64,000 nucleotides of DNA from the NCBI RefSeq assembly GCF_016107685.1, contig NZ_JABASY010000001.1, forward strand, positions 710,187-774,186. The letters run 5' to 3'. The notes below the pieces were generated by a model. It made no database searches. It had not been told where the DNA came from and saw nothing but the letters and a program-made list of their open reading frames with translations. The DNA comes from Brevibacterium yomogidense (lineage in GTDB: Bacteria > Actinomycetota > Actinomycetes > Actinomycetales > Brevibacteriaceae). Below, in pieces: positions 1 to 7,582 of this stretch. The position numbers and the translations under genes are program-made. Numbering within the stretch: position 1 is the first letter of the stretch; every line of letters starts with the position of its first letter.

Positions 1-2
1 CG

Positions 3-68
3 ATCGCGGAGCGCGAGGCGGGCTCGTGGCTGTCGCTGCCGAGGCGGCAGGCGAAACCGCTCGGTTGA
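3..68 (+). CDS. Possible 3' end of a truncated gene
   Basis: An open frame enters from the left edge of the window and stops at a TGA at 66-68. The visible tail ends in SWLSLPRRQAKPLG. It is too short to assign to a family, and it converges with the GntR gene that ends 21 bases further on. It may be the C-terminus of a plus-strand gene whose body lies outside the window, or chance. Confidence 0.3.
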   Translation: MAEREAGSWLSLPRRQAKPLG

Positions 69-89
69 CGAGGGGCGGAGGAGTGCGGC

Positions 90-779
90 TCAGGCCCTGT
101 GTGTCCGTGCCAGGGAGTTGGAGAGGTGGGCGCGCATGCACGCGGCTGCGGCGAGGGGGTCTCCCGCGGCGATCGCGCGGAGCACGCTGGAGTGCTCCGC
201 CTCGACTTCCGCAATGTGGTCCGAGGGGCCGCCCGCCGGGTGTGCCGCCAGACGGTGCGCAGGCATGACGATCATCGACGGTCCGAGCTCTGCCAGGGCG
301 TGCGCGATGTGTGCGTTGCCGCTCGCCGCGGCCACCGCTCTGTGGAAGGCGAAGTCCGCCTCCAGTGCGGCGGCGGGGACGTGGGCCGCCGCCGTGAAAT
401 CGGTGAGCGCCTGCCGCATGTCGTCCAGCGCGGAAGAGGAGCACCGTGCCGCCGCGAGGGCGGCCGCCTCGGACTCCAGCGCGATGCGGAACTCCAGGAG
501 CTGCGTCCGCTGCTCTGCCGTGTCCGTGGGGAACGCGGGTCGCTGTGCGTCCGCGTGGTGGCCCGGGGGCGTGAGGGCGAAGCTGCCGCTGCCGCGCTGC
601 GTGCGCACGAGTCCTTCCGCCCGCAGTCGTCCGATCGCTTCCCGCACCACGGTGCGGCTCACCCCGAACCGTTCGATGAGCATGCCCTCGCTGGGCAGTC
701 GGTCACCGGGCCGGAGCGTGCCGGACGCGATCTCCGCGCGCAGTGCCGACGCGACCTGTGTGGTGAGGCTGGTGGACAT
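90..779 (-). CDS. GntR-family regulator, FadR/FCD subfamily
   Basis: A 229-residue DNA-binding regulator. Residues about 5-70 form a GntR winged helix-turn-helix (LPSEGMLIERFGVSR, then VVREAIGRLRAEGLV). Residues about 88-222 are an all-helical FCD ligand domain with the usual D..H metal-site pattern (ADFAFHRAVAAASGN). FCD regulators usually sense sugar acids, organic acids or related metabolites. It lies 32 bases downstream of the LacI gene on the same strand, so the two are probably co-transcribed. Its target cannot be read from the sequence; the neighbouring carbohydrate island and the galactarate/glucarate genes at 16-21 kb are both possible. The family call is secure and the ligand unknown. 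Confidence 0.9.
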   Translation of the reverse strand: MSTSLTTQVASALRAEIASGTLRPGDRLPSEGMLIERFGVSRTVVREAIGRLRAEGLVRTQRGSGSFALTPPGHHADAQRPAFPTDTAEQRTQLLEFRIALESEAAALAAARCSSSALDDMRQALTDFTAAAHVPAAALEADFAFHRAVAAASGNAHIAHALAELGPSMIVMPAHRLAAHPAGGPSDHIAEVEAEHSSVLRAIAAGDPLAAAACMRAHLSNSLARTHRA

Positions 780-811
780 GGCTCTGATTGTGACAGGCGG
801 GGCGGCCCGCG

Positions 812-1813
812 TCAGGCGCTCTCACGGCGGACGAGCTCTCCCGCGACCGATTCGACCCGTGGTTCGTCGTCCGCGAGCACGATCCGCGCAGCGGCGGCAC
901 CCACGTCCTCCAACGGGAAGCGGATCGTCGTGAGGCCGGGGGCGAAGTCCCTGAGGTTCGGGATGTCGTCGAACCCCGCCACGCGCAGATCGTCCGGCAC
1001 GCGCAGTCCTGCGTGCCGGAGCGCAGCGATCGCGCCCAGTGCCATGACGTCGTTCGCCGCGACGAGAGTCGTTCCCGCGAGGTCTTCCGCTGAGGTCCGG
1101 GACAGCAGGTCGCGGACCGATTCATAGCCGCCTTCGCTGGTGAAGGCGTGCTCCATCTCGAGTTCCGGCTCGAGGCCCGCTTCCGCGAGGGCGCTGCGGA
1201 AGCCCGCACGGCGTTCGAGGGACGTCACGAGGTCGTCGGGTCCACCCAGGAACGCGAAGCGTGTCTGTCCGTCCTCGACGAGTGCGCGGACCAGCTGATG
1301 GCCTGCACCGCGGTTGTCGATCGTGACGGCCCGCGCTCCGTCCAGCCAGTCCTGGCCGATCGTGACGACCCGACCGCCGTTGCGCTGGTAGCGCTCGAGC
1401 TCCGACAGGAGGCGCGGGTCGATCTCCGTGCGTCGTGATCCCGCCATGATGATGGCGGCCGTCCGGTGGGACGCGAACGCGCTCACTGCGTCCAGCTGAT
1501 CTCCGCCGTTCGTGGCCGCGAGGAGGAGCTGGTGCCGGTCCTCCCGTGCCCGGTGCTGCACGCCCTTCGCGATGGAGGAGAAGTACGGGTCGGAGATGTC
1601 GTGGACCACCAGGCCGATGAGACCCGTGGTGGACCGCGCGAGGGCCTGCGCCTGCGCGTTCGCGACATAGCCCAACGTTTCGGCGGCCTCGCGGACTCTC
1701 TCCGCGATCGCCGGGGCGGGCTTCCGTGCGGAGTCGTTGAGGACCCTCGACGCGGTGGCGAGGGAGACCCCCGCCGCCGCAGCCACCTGTGACAGCGTCA
1801 CCGCTCTGGACAT
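812..1813 (-). CDS. LacI-family transcriptional regulator
   Basis: A 333-residue repressor-type protein. The N-terminal helix-turn-helix is TLSQVAAAAGVSLATASRVL, followed by the hinge helix (RKPAPAIAERVREAAETLGY) and a periplasmic-binding-protein-like effector domain from about residue 60 to the end. I chose the ATG at 1811-1813 because it puts the helix-turn-helix at residue 6, as in the family; an in-frame upstream extension would be non-homologous. It is divergent from the Gfo/Idh operon at 1957. The gap contains two CG-centred palindromes of the LacI type, and the same motif recurs before the permease and binding-protein units. It is therefore the likely controller of the whole 2-16 kb island and of itself. 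The effector is unknown. Confidence 0.93.
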   Translation of the reverse strand: MSRAVTLSQVAAAAGVSLATASRVLNDSARKPAPAIAERVREAAETLGYVANAQAQALARSTTGLIGLVVHDISDPYFSSIAKGVQHRAREDRHQLLLAATNGGDQLDAVSAFASHRTAAIIMAGSRRTEIDPRLLSELERYQRNGGRVVTIGQDWLDGARAVTIDNRGAGHQLVRALVEDGQTRFAFLGGPDDLVTSLERRAGFRSALAEAGLEPELEMEHAFTSEGGYESVRDLLSRTSAEDLAGTTLVAANDVMALGAIAALRHAGLRVPDDLRVAGFDDIPNLRDFAPGLTTIRFPLEDVGAAAARIVLADDEPRVESVAGELVRRESA

Positions 1814-1856
1814 GACGACACCTCCGTTCTGCACATTCTGGACCCATTCGAGCACT

Positions 1857-1872
1857 TTGGAAAACGCTTGCC
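1857..1872. promoter_or_regulatory. Degenerate LacI-type operator, auxiliary or autoregulatory
   Basis: TTGGAAAACGCTTGCC resembles the main operator at 1908-1925, with one arm degenerate. It lies 44 bases upstream of the LacI start codon, so it may serve autoregulation or looping with the main site about 50 bp away. Confidence 0.55.
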
Positions 1873-1880
1873 GGTATCCC

Positions 1881-1909
1881 TTGACACCCCGAGTGCACGG
1901 ACTTAGATT
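1881..1909 (+). promoter_or_regulatory. Sigma-70-type promoter of the Gfo/Idh-DUF993-isomerase operon
   Basis: TTGACA at 1881-1886 and TAGATT at 1904-1909 are separated by 17 bases. The -10 box runs into the LacI-type palindrome at 1908-1925, so a bound repressor would block the start region. Confidence 0.75.
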
Positions 1910-1925
1910 GGAAAGCGCTTTCCAA
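1908..1925. promoter_or_regulatory. LacI-type operator O1
   Basis: TTGGAAAGCGCTTTCCAA is a perfect 18-bp palindrome with the central CG typical of LacI-family sites. It overlaps the -10 region of the rightward promoter. The core GGAAAGCGCTTTCC is shared, with one or two changes, by sites at 5517-5532 and 15894-15909. Confidence 0.85.
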
Positions 1926-1956
1926 CTTACATGACTCACACGATGGAGTGGATCAG

Positions 1957-3228
1957 ATGGCTGACACACGGGTGCTCCGCATCGCAATGAATGGGATCAC
2001 CGGGCGCATGGGCTACCGCCAGCACCTGCTGCGGTCGATCCTGCCGATCCGGGCTCAGGGCGGGATCGTCCTGGACGACGGCACGCGGCTCACGGTCGAG
2101 CCCGTCCTCGTCGGCAGGAACGCCGCGAAGCTCGAGGCGATCGCGCTGGAGCACGGGGTCGAGGAGTGGACGACGGACCTCGACGGGGTCCTGGAGGACC
2201 CGTCGATCGACATCGTCTTCGACGCGTCCATGACCAGCCTGCGAGCCGCGACGCTGGCGAAGGCCATGCGCGCCGGCAAACACGTGTTCACGGAGAAGCC
2301 CACGGCAGAGACACTCACGGAAGCGCTCGAACTCGCCCGCATCCGCCAGGAGGTCGGTGTCACCGCCGGGGTCGTCCACGACAAGCTGTACCTGCCTGGA
2401 CTCGTGAAGCTCCGCAGGTTGGTGGACGAAGGGTTCTTCGGCCGCATCCTGTCGCTGCGGGGCGAGTTCGGCTACTGGGTCTTCGAGGGTGAGCACCAGT
2501 CGGCGCAGCGTCCGTCCTGGAACTACCGTGCGGAGGACGGCGGCGGGATGACCACTGACATGTACTGCCATTGGAACTACGTGCTCGAGGGAATCGTGGG
2601 GCCCGTCCGCTCCGTCGCGTCCCGGTCCGTCACGCACATCCCCACCAGGTGGGACGAGGCGGGGCGCGAGTACGAGGCGACTGCGGACGACGCGGCGTAC
2701 GGAGTCTTCGAGCTGGAGACCCCGGCAGGCGATCCGGTGATCGCCCAGATCAACTCCTCGTGGGCCGTGCGGGTCCACCGTGACGAGCTGGTCGAGTTCC
2801 AGGTGGACGGCACGCACGGCTCCGCGGTCGCGGGACTCACCCGCTGCGTTGCTCAACACCGCTCCCACACACCGAAGCCGGTGTGGAACCCGGATCTCCC
2901 CGTCACCGAATCCTTCCGGGACCAGTGGTCGGAGGTTCCTGCGAACGAAGAGATCGACAACGGGTTCAAACTGCAGTGGGAGGAGTTCCTCCGCGATGTC
3001 GCCGCCGGCCGCGATCACCGCTTCGGTCTGCTGTCCGCGGCACGCGGAGTGCAGCTCGCCGAACTCGGTCTGCTGTCGTCGGCCGAGCGCCGCACGGTCG
3101 ACGTGCCGGAGCTCGCCGTCCACGCCGCGGCCCACGACGATCATGTGGTGGCTCCGGACGCGGGTGACGCCGGTGCGACGGGCGTCGGTGACCGCGCTGC
3201 TGGTGCGGTCGCGGAGGTGGCCCGATGA
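1957..3228 (+). CDS. Gfo/Idh/MocA family oxidoreductase
   Basis: A 423-residue NAD(P)-dependent sugar or inositol-type dehydrogenase by family. The N-terminal Rossmann fold begins RIAMNGITGRMGY, and the catalytic-lysine motif appears as GKHVFTEKPTAETLTEA near residue 110. The C-terminal half is the usual alpha/beta substrate domain; the last 45 residues are Ala/Val-rich and look like an unstructured tail. The ATG at 1957 is preferred to the GTG at 1948 because GGAG at 1945-1948 sits 8 bases before it. It is first in an operon with DUF993 and a TIM-barrel isomerase (4-base ATGA overlap with the next gene), directly behind operator O1. It probably oxidises or reduces the imported carbohydrate; the substrate is unknown. 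Confidence 0.88.
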   Translation: MADTRVLRIAMNGITGRMGYRQHLLRSILPIRAQGGIVLDDGTRLTVEPVLVGRNAAKLEAIALEHGVEEWTTDLDGVLEDPSIDIVFDASMTSLRAATLAKAMRAGKHVFTEKPTAETLTEALELARIRQEVGVTAGVVHDKLYLPGLVKLRRLVDEGFFGRILSLRGEFGYWVFEGEHQSAQRPSWNYRAEDGGGMTTDMYCHWNYVLEGIVGPVRSVASRSVTHIPTRWDEAGREYEATADDAAYGVFELETPAGDPVIAQINSSWAVRVHRDELVEFQVDGTHGSAVAGLTRCVAQHRSHTPKPVWNPDLPVTESFRDQWSEVPANEEIDNGFKLQWEEFLRDVAAGRDHRFGLLSAARGVQLAELGLLSSAERRTVDVPELAVHAAAHDDHVVAPDAGDAGATGVGDRAAGAVAEVAR

Positions 3229-4529
3229 CGGCGATCGTCCTTCCCGCCCCGGACGGCGGCTCGTACGAGCGGACGTTGGGCGCACCGGGGGAGTGGACAC
3301 TCCCCGCAGCTCCCCTCGAGTCGCGACGCGCGTATGCCGCCGCGCACGTCGTTCCTCGCGCCCTGGCGGACAACGCACCGGGGGCCCCTGCGGACCTCGA
3401 TTGGGACGCGACGCTCGCGTTCCGACACGACGTCTGGTCGTACGGGCTGGGCGTCGCGGACGCGATGGACACGGCGCAGCGGGGGATGGGCCTCGACTGG
3501 GCCGCCACCCAGCACCTCATCCGCAGGTCCACCGCCGAGGCCGCCGCAGCGCTCGCGGCCGGCGCACCTGCGCTGCGCGGCAGGTCGGTCCGCGACCTCA
3601 TCGCCTGCGGGGCCGGCACCGATCAGCTCGACCCCGCCACCGTGTCGCCGGGGAGCGAGGGGCTCGAGGCGGTGCTCGCCGCGTACCGCGAGCAGCTCGA
3701 GGTCGTCGAATCCGCGGGCGCGAAGGCGATCATCATGGCGTCGCGGGCGCTCGTGCGCGCCGCGTCGAGTCCCGACGACTACCTGCGGGTGTACGCCACG
3801 CTCCTCGGCGAGGTGCGAGAACCGGTCGTCCTCCACTGGCTGGGGCCGATGTTCGATCCGGCTCTCACCGGTTACTGGGGCAGTGAGTCCGTGGGGGCCG
3901 CGACGAAGACGTTCCTCGATCTCATCCTGGCGCACGCGGACAGGATCGACGGAGTGAAGGTCTCGCTTCTGGACGCCCAGCACGAAGAGGGGCTCCGGGC
4001 CGCACTCCCGCCGGGGGTGCGCCTCTACACGGGAGACGACTTCAACTATCCCGGCCTCATCCACGGCGACGGAACCCGGCATTCGGACGCGCTGCTGGGA
4101 ATCTTCGCGGCGATCTACCCGGCGGCGTCGACGGCCCTGCAGGCGTACGACGCGGGACGGCCCGACGACGGTCTGCGCATCCTCGCGTCCACGGAGTCCC
4201 TGGGGCGGCACGTGTTCGAGCAGCCCACCTTCCACTACAAGACCGGCATCGCGTTCCTGTCGTGGCTCAACGGCCACCAGCCGGGCTTCCAGCTGGTGGG
4301 GGGTCTGCACGCCGGGAGGTCGGTGCCGCACCTGGTCCGCCTCTTCGAGCTCGCGGACGACGCGGGACTCCTGCGGGACCCCGCCCTGGCTGCGGCGCGC
4401 ATGCGGTCCCACCTGGAGGCCGCAGGCTTCGTCTCAGCGCGCACGGGTGTGCCCACGCGCACGACCGTCGCGTCGTTCCCGCAGGCCGACACCGCACAGA
4501 AGTCCCCTCTGCCGGAAGGAGCGCTGTGA
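3225..4529 (+). CDS. DUF993 family protein (aldolase-like TIM barrel)
   Basis: A 434-residue protein of the DUF993 family, predicted to adopt a dihydrodipicolinate-synthase-like TIM barrel. Recognisable stretches are FRHDVWSYGLGVADAMDTAQ near residue 65, PVVLHWLGPMFDPALTGYWG near 205, IDGVKVSLLDAQHEEGL near 240 (a lysine placed like an aldolase Schiff-base residue) and TGDDFNYPGLIHGDG near 270. The family has no biochemical assignment that I can name with confidence. Translational overlap with a Gfo/Idh dehydrogenase upstream and a xylose-isomerase-like protein downstream implies consecutive steps on one carbohydrate. C-C cleavage or a dehydration is the natural guess from the fold. Confidence 0.82.
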   Translation: MTAIVLPAPDGGSYERTLGAPGEWTLPAAPLESRRAYAAAHVVPRALADNAPGAPADLDWDATLAFRHDVWSYGLGVADAMDTAQRGMGLDWAATQHLIRRSTAEAAAALAAGAPALRGRSVRDLIACGAGTDQLDPATVSPGSEGLEAVLAAYREQLEVVESAGAKAIIMASRALVRAASSPDDYLRVYATLLGEVREPVVLHWLGPMFDPALTGYWGSESVGAATKTFLDLILAHADRIDGVKVSLLDAQHEEGLRAALPPGVRLYTGDDFNYPGLIHGDGTRHSDALLGIFAAIYPAASTALQAYDAGRPDDGLRILASTESLGRHVFEQPTFHYKTGIAFLSWLNGHQPGFQLVGGLHAGRSVPHLVRLFELADDAGLLRDPALAAARMRSHLEAAGFVSARTGVPTRTTVASFPQADTAQKSPLPEGAL

Positions 4530-5425
4530 TGAGCGACTTCGAGCTGTCCCTCAACACCGGCACCGTTCGGGACCTCTCCCTCCGCGAGGCCGTCGACGCG
4601 GCGGCCCGCGCGGGGCTCACGTCGATCGGCGTGTGGCGTGACCGTGTCGCGGAGGCAGGACTCGACGAGGCCGCGCGCATGCTGTCGGACGCCGGGCTCA
4701 CGGTGTCCAGCCTGTGCCGCGGCGGCTTCCTCACGGCGGCGGACCCCGACGGCGTCCGCGCCGCACTCGACGACAACATCGCCGCGATCCGCGAGGCGGC
4801 CGCACTCGGCACCGACCGCCTCATCATGGTGGTGGGCGGTCTGCCCGCGGGGGCGAGCTTCGTCGGTGGGAGCGGCCTCGGCGACGACAAGGATCTGCAG
4901 GCGGCCCGCGACCGGGTCGCGGACCGGCTCGCGGAGCTCGTGCCCACGGCCCTCGAGTACGGCGTCACCCTGGTCCTCGAACCCCTGCACCCGATGTATG
5001 CGGCGGATCGCGCAGTGCTGTCCACGCTGGAGCAGGCGCTCGACCTCGCCGCGCCGCACCCGCCTCGTGCGGTAGGGGTCGTCGTCGACACCTTCCACGT
5101 GTGGTGGGACCCGGCTCTCGAGGTGCAGATCGCCCGCGCCGGGTCGGAAGGACGGCTTGCCGCGTACCAGGTGTGCGACTTCAACCTCCCGATCGCCGCC
5201 GACGCCCTGCTGTCACGGGGGATGATGGGCGACGGGATGATCGACTTCGGTCCGATCAGCAGATCGGTCGCCGCCGCCGGGTACAGGGGGCCTGTCGAAG
5301 TCGAGATCTTCAACCAGGAGATCTTCGACCAGGACCCCGCTCTCACGGTGTCGGTCATGAAGGAGCGCTACCGGCGGCTCGTCCTCCCGTCGCTCACGGA
5401 GGTCGCGCACATGCCTGCCGTGTAG
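4529..5425 (+). CDS. Sugar phosphate isomerase/epimerase family TIM barrel
   Basis: A 298-residue xylose-isomerase-like (AP endonuclease 2 superfamily) protein. It starts at the ATG at 4529, which overlaps the DUF993 stop. Metal-site residues expected in the family are visible: LVLEPLHPMYAADRA near residue 150 (Glu), GVVVDTFHVWWDP near 187 (Asp, His), YQVCDFNLP near 213 and GPVEVEIFNQE near 255 (Glu). Members isomerise or epimerise sugars, and some act as lyases on 3-keto glycosides. The position after a Gfo/Idh dehydrogenase fits either use. It ends the first transcription unit; a new promoter follows at 5474. Confidence 0.85.
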   Translation: MSDFELSLNTGTVRDLSLREAVDAAARAGLTSIGVWRDRVAEAGLDEAARMLSDAGLTVSSLCRGGFLTAADPDGVRAALDDNIAAIREAAALGTDRLIMVVGGLPAGASFVGGSGLGDDKDLQAARDRVADRLAELVPTALEYGVTLVLEPLHPMYAADRAVLSTLEQALDLAAPHPPRAVGVVVDTFHVWWDPALEVQIARAGSEGRLAAYQVCDFNLPIAADALLSRGMMGDGMIDFGPISRSVAAAGYRGPVEVEIFNQEIFDQDPALTVSVMKERYRRLVLPSLTEVAHMPAV

Positions 5426-5473
5426 CGCCCGTGCACCGGGGGCTGCGAGGCCGCAGACGCCCGGAAGGAGTGG

Positions 5474-5502
5474 TTGACGTCACTCCTGCCGACCGATACT
5501 GT
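5474..5502 (+). promoter_or_regulatory. Promoter of the permease-containing unit
   Basis: TTGACG at 5474-5479 and TACTGT at 5497-5502 are 17 bases apart. Operator O2 begins 14 bases downstream, over the expected transcription start. Confidence 0.68.
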
Positions 5503-5516
5503 CGAATCCACACCTC

Positions 5517-5532
5517 GGGAAAACGCTTTCCC
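5517..5532. promoter_or_regulatory. LacI-type operator O2
   Basis: GGGAAAACGCTTTCCC is a 16-bp palindrome with one mismatch pair and central CG. It is the exact reverse complement of the site at 15894-15909 and shares the core of O1. It lies between the promoter and the leader ORF at 5554, a classic repression position. Confidence 0.82.
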
Positions 5533-5553
5533 GCTCCGTTGATGGGAGAACCG

Positions 5554-5631
5554 ATGACAAAGAAGTCCATCGCACATCACGTGCCGGACGCCTCAGCGCC
5601 GCACGTGATCACCCTGAGGTGGCACTCATGA
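5554..5631 (+). CDS. Short leader ORF (25 codons) before the permease genes
   Basis: ATG at 5554 follows GGGAGA at 5544-5549 and opens a 25-codon frame starting MTKKSIAHHVPDASAPHV. Its TGA at 5629-5631 overlaps the ATG of the first permease (5628). It begins just after operator O2. It has no similarity I recognise. The good ribosome binding site and the stop-start overlap suggest a translationally coupled leader rather than a functional protein. No runs of rare or identical codons point to attenuation. Chance remains possible. Confidence 0.4.
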   Translation: MTKKSIAHHVPDASAPHVITLRWHS

Positions 5632-6581
5632 GTGTCATCCAGGAACTCGCGACGAACAAGCTCCCGGAGGGGCAGGCGCCGAAGCGCGGCCGGCGCCGCA
5701 CGGCCGCGGAATCGCGCGACAACCGTGCCGCCGCCATCTTCCTCTCGCCGTGGATCCTCGGGCTCTTCGGCATCACCCTCGGCCCGATGGCGATGTCGCT
5801 GTACCTCGCATTCACGGACTACAACCTCATGCGGGCACCGGAATGGGTCGGATTCGACAACTTCGCGCGGATGATGTCCGACGACCGACTCCACAACTCG
5901 CTCGTCGTCACCTTCACCTACGTGCTCGTGGGAGTGCCCCTCCAGTTGGCGCTCGCTCTGGCGATTGCGATGGTGCTCGACCGCGGGATGCGCGGTCTCG
6001 CGTTCTACAGGTCCGTCTTCTACCTGCCGTCACTCCTCGGCTCGTCCGTCGCCATCGCGATCCTGTGGAAGCAGATCTTCGGGTCGACGGGCCTGGTGAA
6101 CCAGCTGCTCGAGATCATCGGGATCCAGGGGATCGGGTGGATCTCCGACCCGCGCACCGCGCTCGGGAGCATCATCCTCCTGCACGTGTGGACTTTCGGC
6201 GCACCGATGATCATCTTCCTCGCCGGTCTGCGACAGATCCCGGCGATGTACTACGAAGCCGCATCGATCGACGGCGCCGGGAAGATCTCGCAGTTCTTCC
6301 GGATCACCCTGCCGCTGCTCAGCCCGATCATCTTCTTCAACCTCGTGCTGCAGATCATCCAGGCGTTCCAGTCGTTCACGCAGGCGTTCATCGTCTCCGG
6401 TGGTCGCGGCGGTCCGTCGGACTCCACGATGTTCTTCACGCTGTACCTCTACCAGACCGGATTCGGCCGGTTCGACATGGGATACGCAGCCGCGATGGCG
6501 TGGCTGCTGCTCGTGATCATCGGCGCGTTCACCGCCATCAACTTCCTGGCCTCCAAGTATTGGGTGTTCTACGATGACTGA
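5628..6581 (+). CDS. ABC sugar transporter permease, MalF/UgpA type
   Basis: A 317-residue integral membrane permease for a carbohydrate ABC importer. About six transmembrane helices run from the segment AAIFLSPWILGLFGITLGPM near residue 30 to the C-terminus. The EAA loop that docks the ATPase is visible as YYEAASIDGAGKISQFFRIT near residue 210. I take the ATG at 5628, with GAGG at 5616-5619, over the GTG at 5619. It overlaps the second permease by 8 bases. The binding protein and ATPase are not here but at 13.3-15.8 kb on the other strand, under a matching operator. Confidence 0.92.
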   Translation: MSVIQELATNKLPEGQAPKRGRRRTAAESRDNRAAAIFLSPWILGLFGITLGPMAMSLYLAFTDYNLMRAPEWVGFDNFARMMSDDRLHNSLVVTFTYVLVGVPLQLALALAIAMVLDRGMRGLAFYRSVFYLPSLLGSSVAIAILWKQIFGSTGLVNQLLEIIGIQGIGWISDPRTALGSIILLHVWTFGAPMIIFLAGLRQIPAMYYEAASIDGAGKISQFFRITLPLLSPIIFFNLVLQIIQAFQSFTQAFIVSGGRGGPSDSTMFFTLYLYQTGFGRFDMGYAAAMAWLLLVIIGAFTAINFLASKYWVFYDD

Positions 6582-7515
6582 CTCGACCCTCGCCCGCGAC
6601 ACACCGCCGCCCGCCTCAGCAGCGCCATCGCGGGTCCCACCAGCCGAAGATCCGCCCCCGGCGGCGGAGGAGCATCGCAGCGACGCGAAGCGGGTCGTAC
6701 GCTCGATCCTCAAGCACGTCGCCCTCATCGTCGTCGGCGGGATCATGATCTATCCCCTCCTGTGGATGGTCGCGAGCTCTCTTCGACCCAACGACATCAT
6801 CTTCCGGGAGCCGGGCGTTCTTCTGGAGACCCTCGAGACGAGCAACTACTCGGACGGTTGGAACGCACTGTCCAACCCGTTCGGGGTGTACCTGTTCAAC
6901 TCCGCGGTCGTCGTGCTCGGGTGCATCATCGGAAACCTGGTGGCCTGCTCGATGGCTGCGTACGCTTTCGCCCGGCTGGACTTCCGGTTCAAGAAGACGG
7001 CGTTCGCGCTCATGCTGCTGACGATCATGCTGCCGTTCCACGTCGTCATCGTGCCGCAGTACATCATGTTCTCCCAGATCGGTTGGGTGAACACGTTCTG
7101 GCCGCTCATCGTGCCGAAGCTCCTCGCGACGGACGCGTTCTTCATCTTCCTCATGGTGCAGTTCATCCGGGGGATCCCCACGGACATGGATGAGGCGGCA
7201 CGGATCGACGGGGCGGGCCACGCACGGATCTTCGGGCAGATCATCCTCCCGATGATGGTCCCCGCCCTCGCGACGACGACGATCTTCACGTTCATCTGGA
7301 CGTGGAACGACTTCTTCAGCGCCCTCATCTACCTGACAGATCCCGACATGTTCACGGTCCCGGTGGCGCTGCGGGCCTTCGTGGACGCAACCGGTGAGTC
7401 CTCGTGGGGTTCGCTGTTCGCCATGTCGATCGTCTCTCTGCTCCCCGTCTTCATCGCCTTCCTCGTGGGACAGAAGTTCCTCGTCAAGGGCATCGCGACG
7501 ACCGGCATCAAGTGA
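6574..7515 (+). CDS. ABC sugar transporter permease, MalG/UgpE type
   Basis: A 313-residue partner permease. A Pro/Ala-rich cytoplasmic N-terminus of about 40 residues precedes six predicted transmembrane helices (first one near IVVGGIMIYPLLWMVASSL). The EAA loop reads MDEAARIDGAGHARIFGQII near residue 206. It starts inside the end of the upstream permease gene (ATGACTGA overlap), which implies coupled translation and a heterodimeric channel. The next gene, a Gfo/Idh protein, follows after 67 bases. Confidence 0.92.
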   Translation: MTDSTLARDTPPPASAAPSRVPPAEDPPPAAEEHRSDAKRVVRSILKHVALIVVGGIMIYPLLWMVASSLRPNDIIFREPGVLLETLETSNYSDGWNALSNPFGVYLFNSAVVVLGCIIGNLVACSMAAYAFARLDFRFKKTAFALMLLTIMLPFHVVIVPQYIMFSQIGWVNTFWPLIVPKLLATDAFFIFLMVQFIRGIPTDMDEAARIDGAGHARIFGQIILPMMVPALATTTIFTFIWTWNDFFSALIYLTDPDMFTVPVALRAFVDATGESSWGSLFAMSIVSLLPVFIAFLVGQKFLVKGIATTGIK

Positions 7516-7582
7516 GTCCGCGTCCCACCGGCTCGCTCCCCGGACCATCCGCTCGACCCTCCGACCGACAGGAGTCCTCCTC

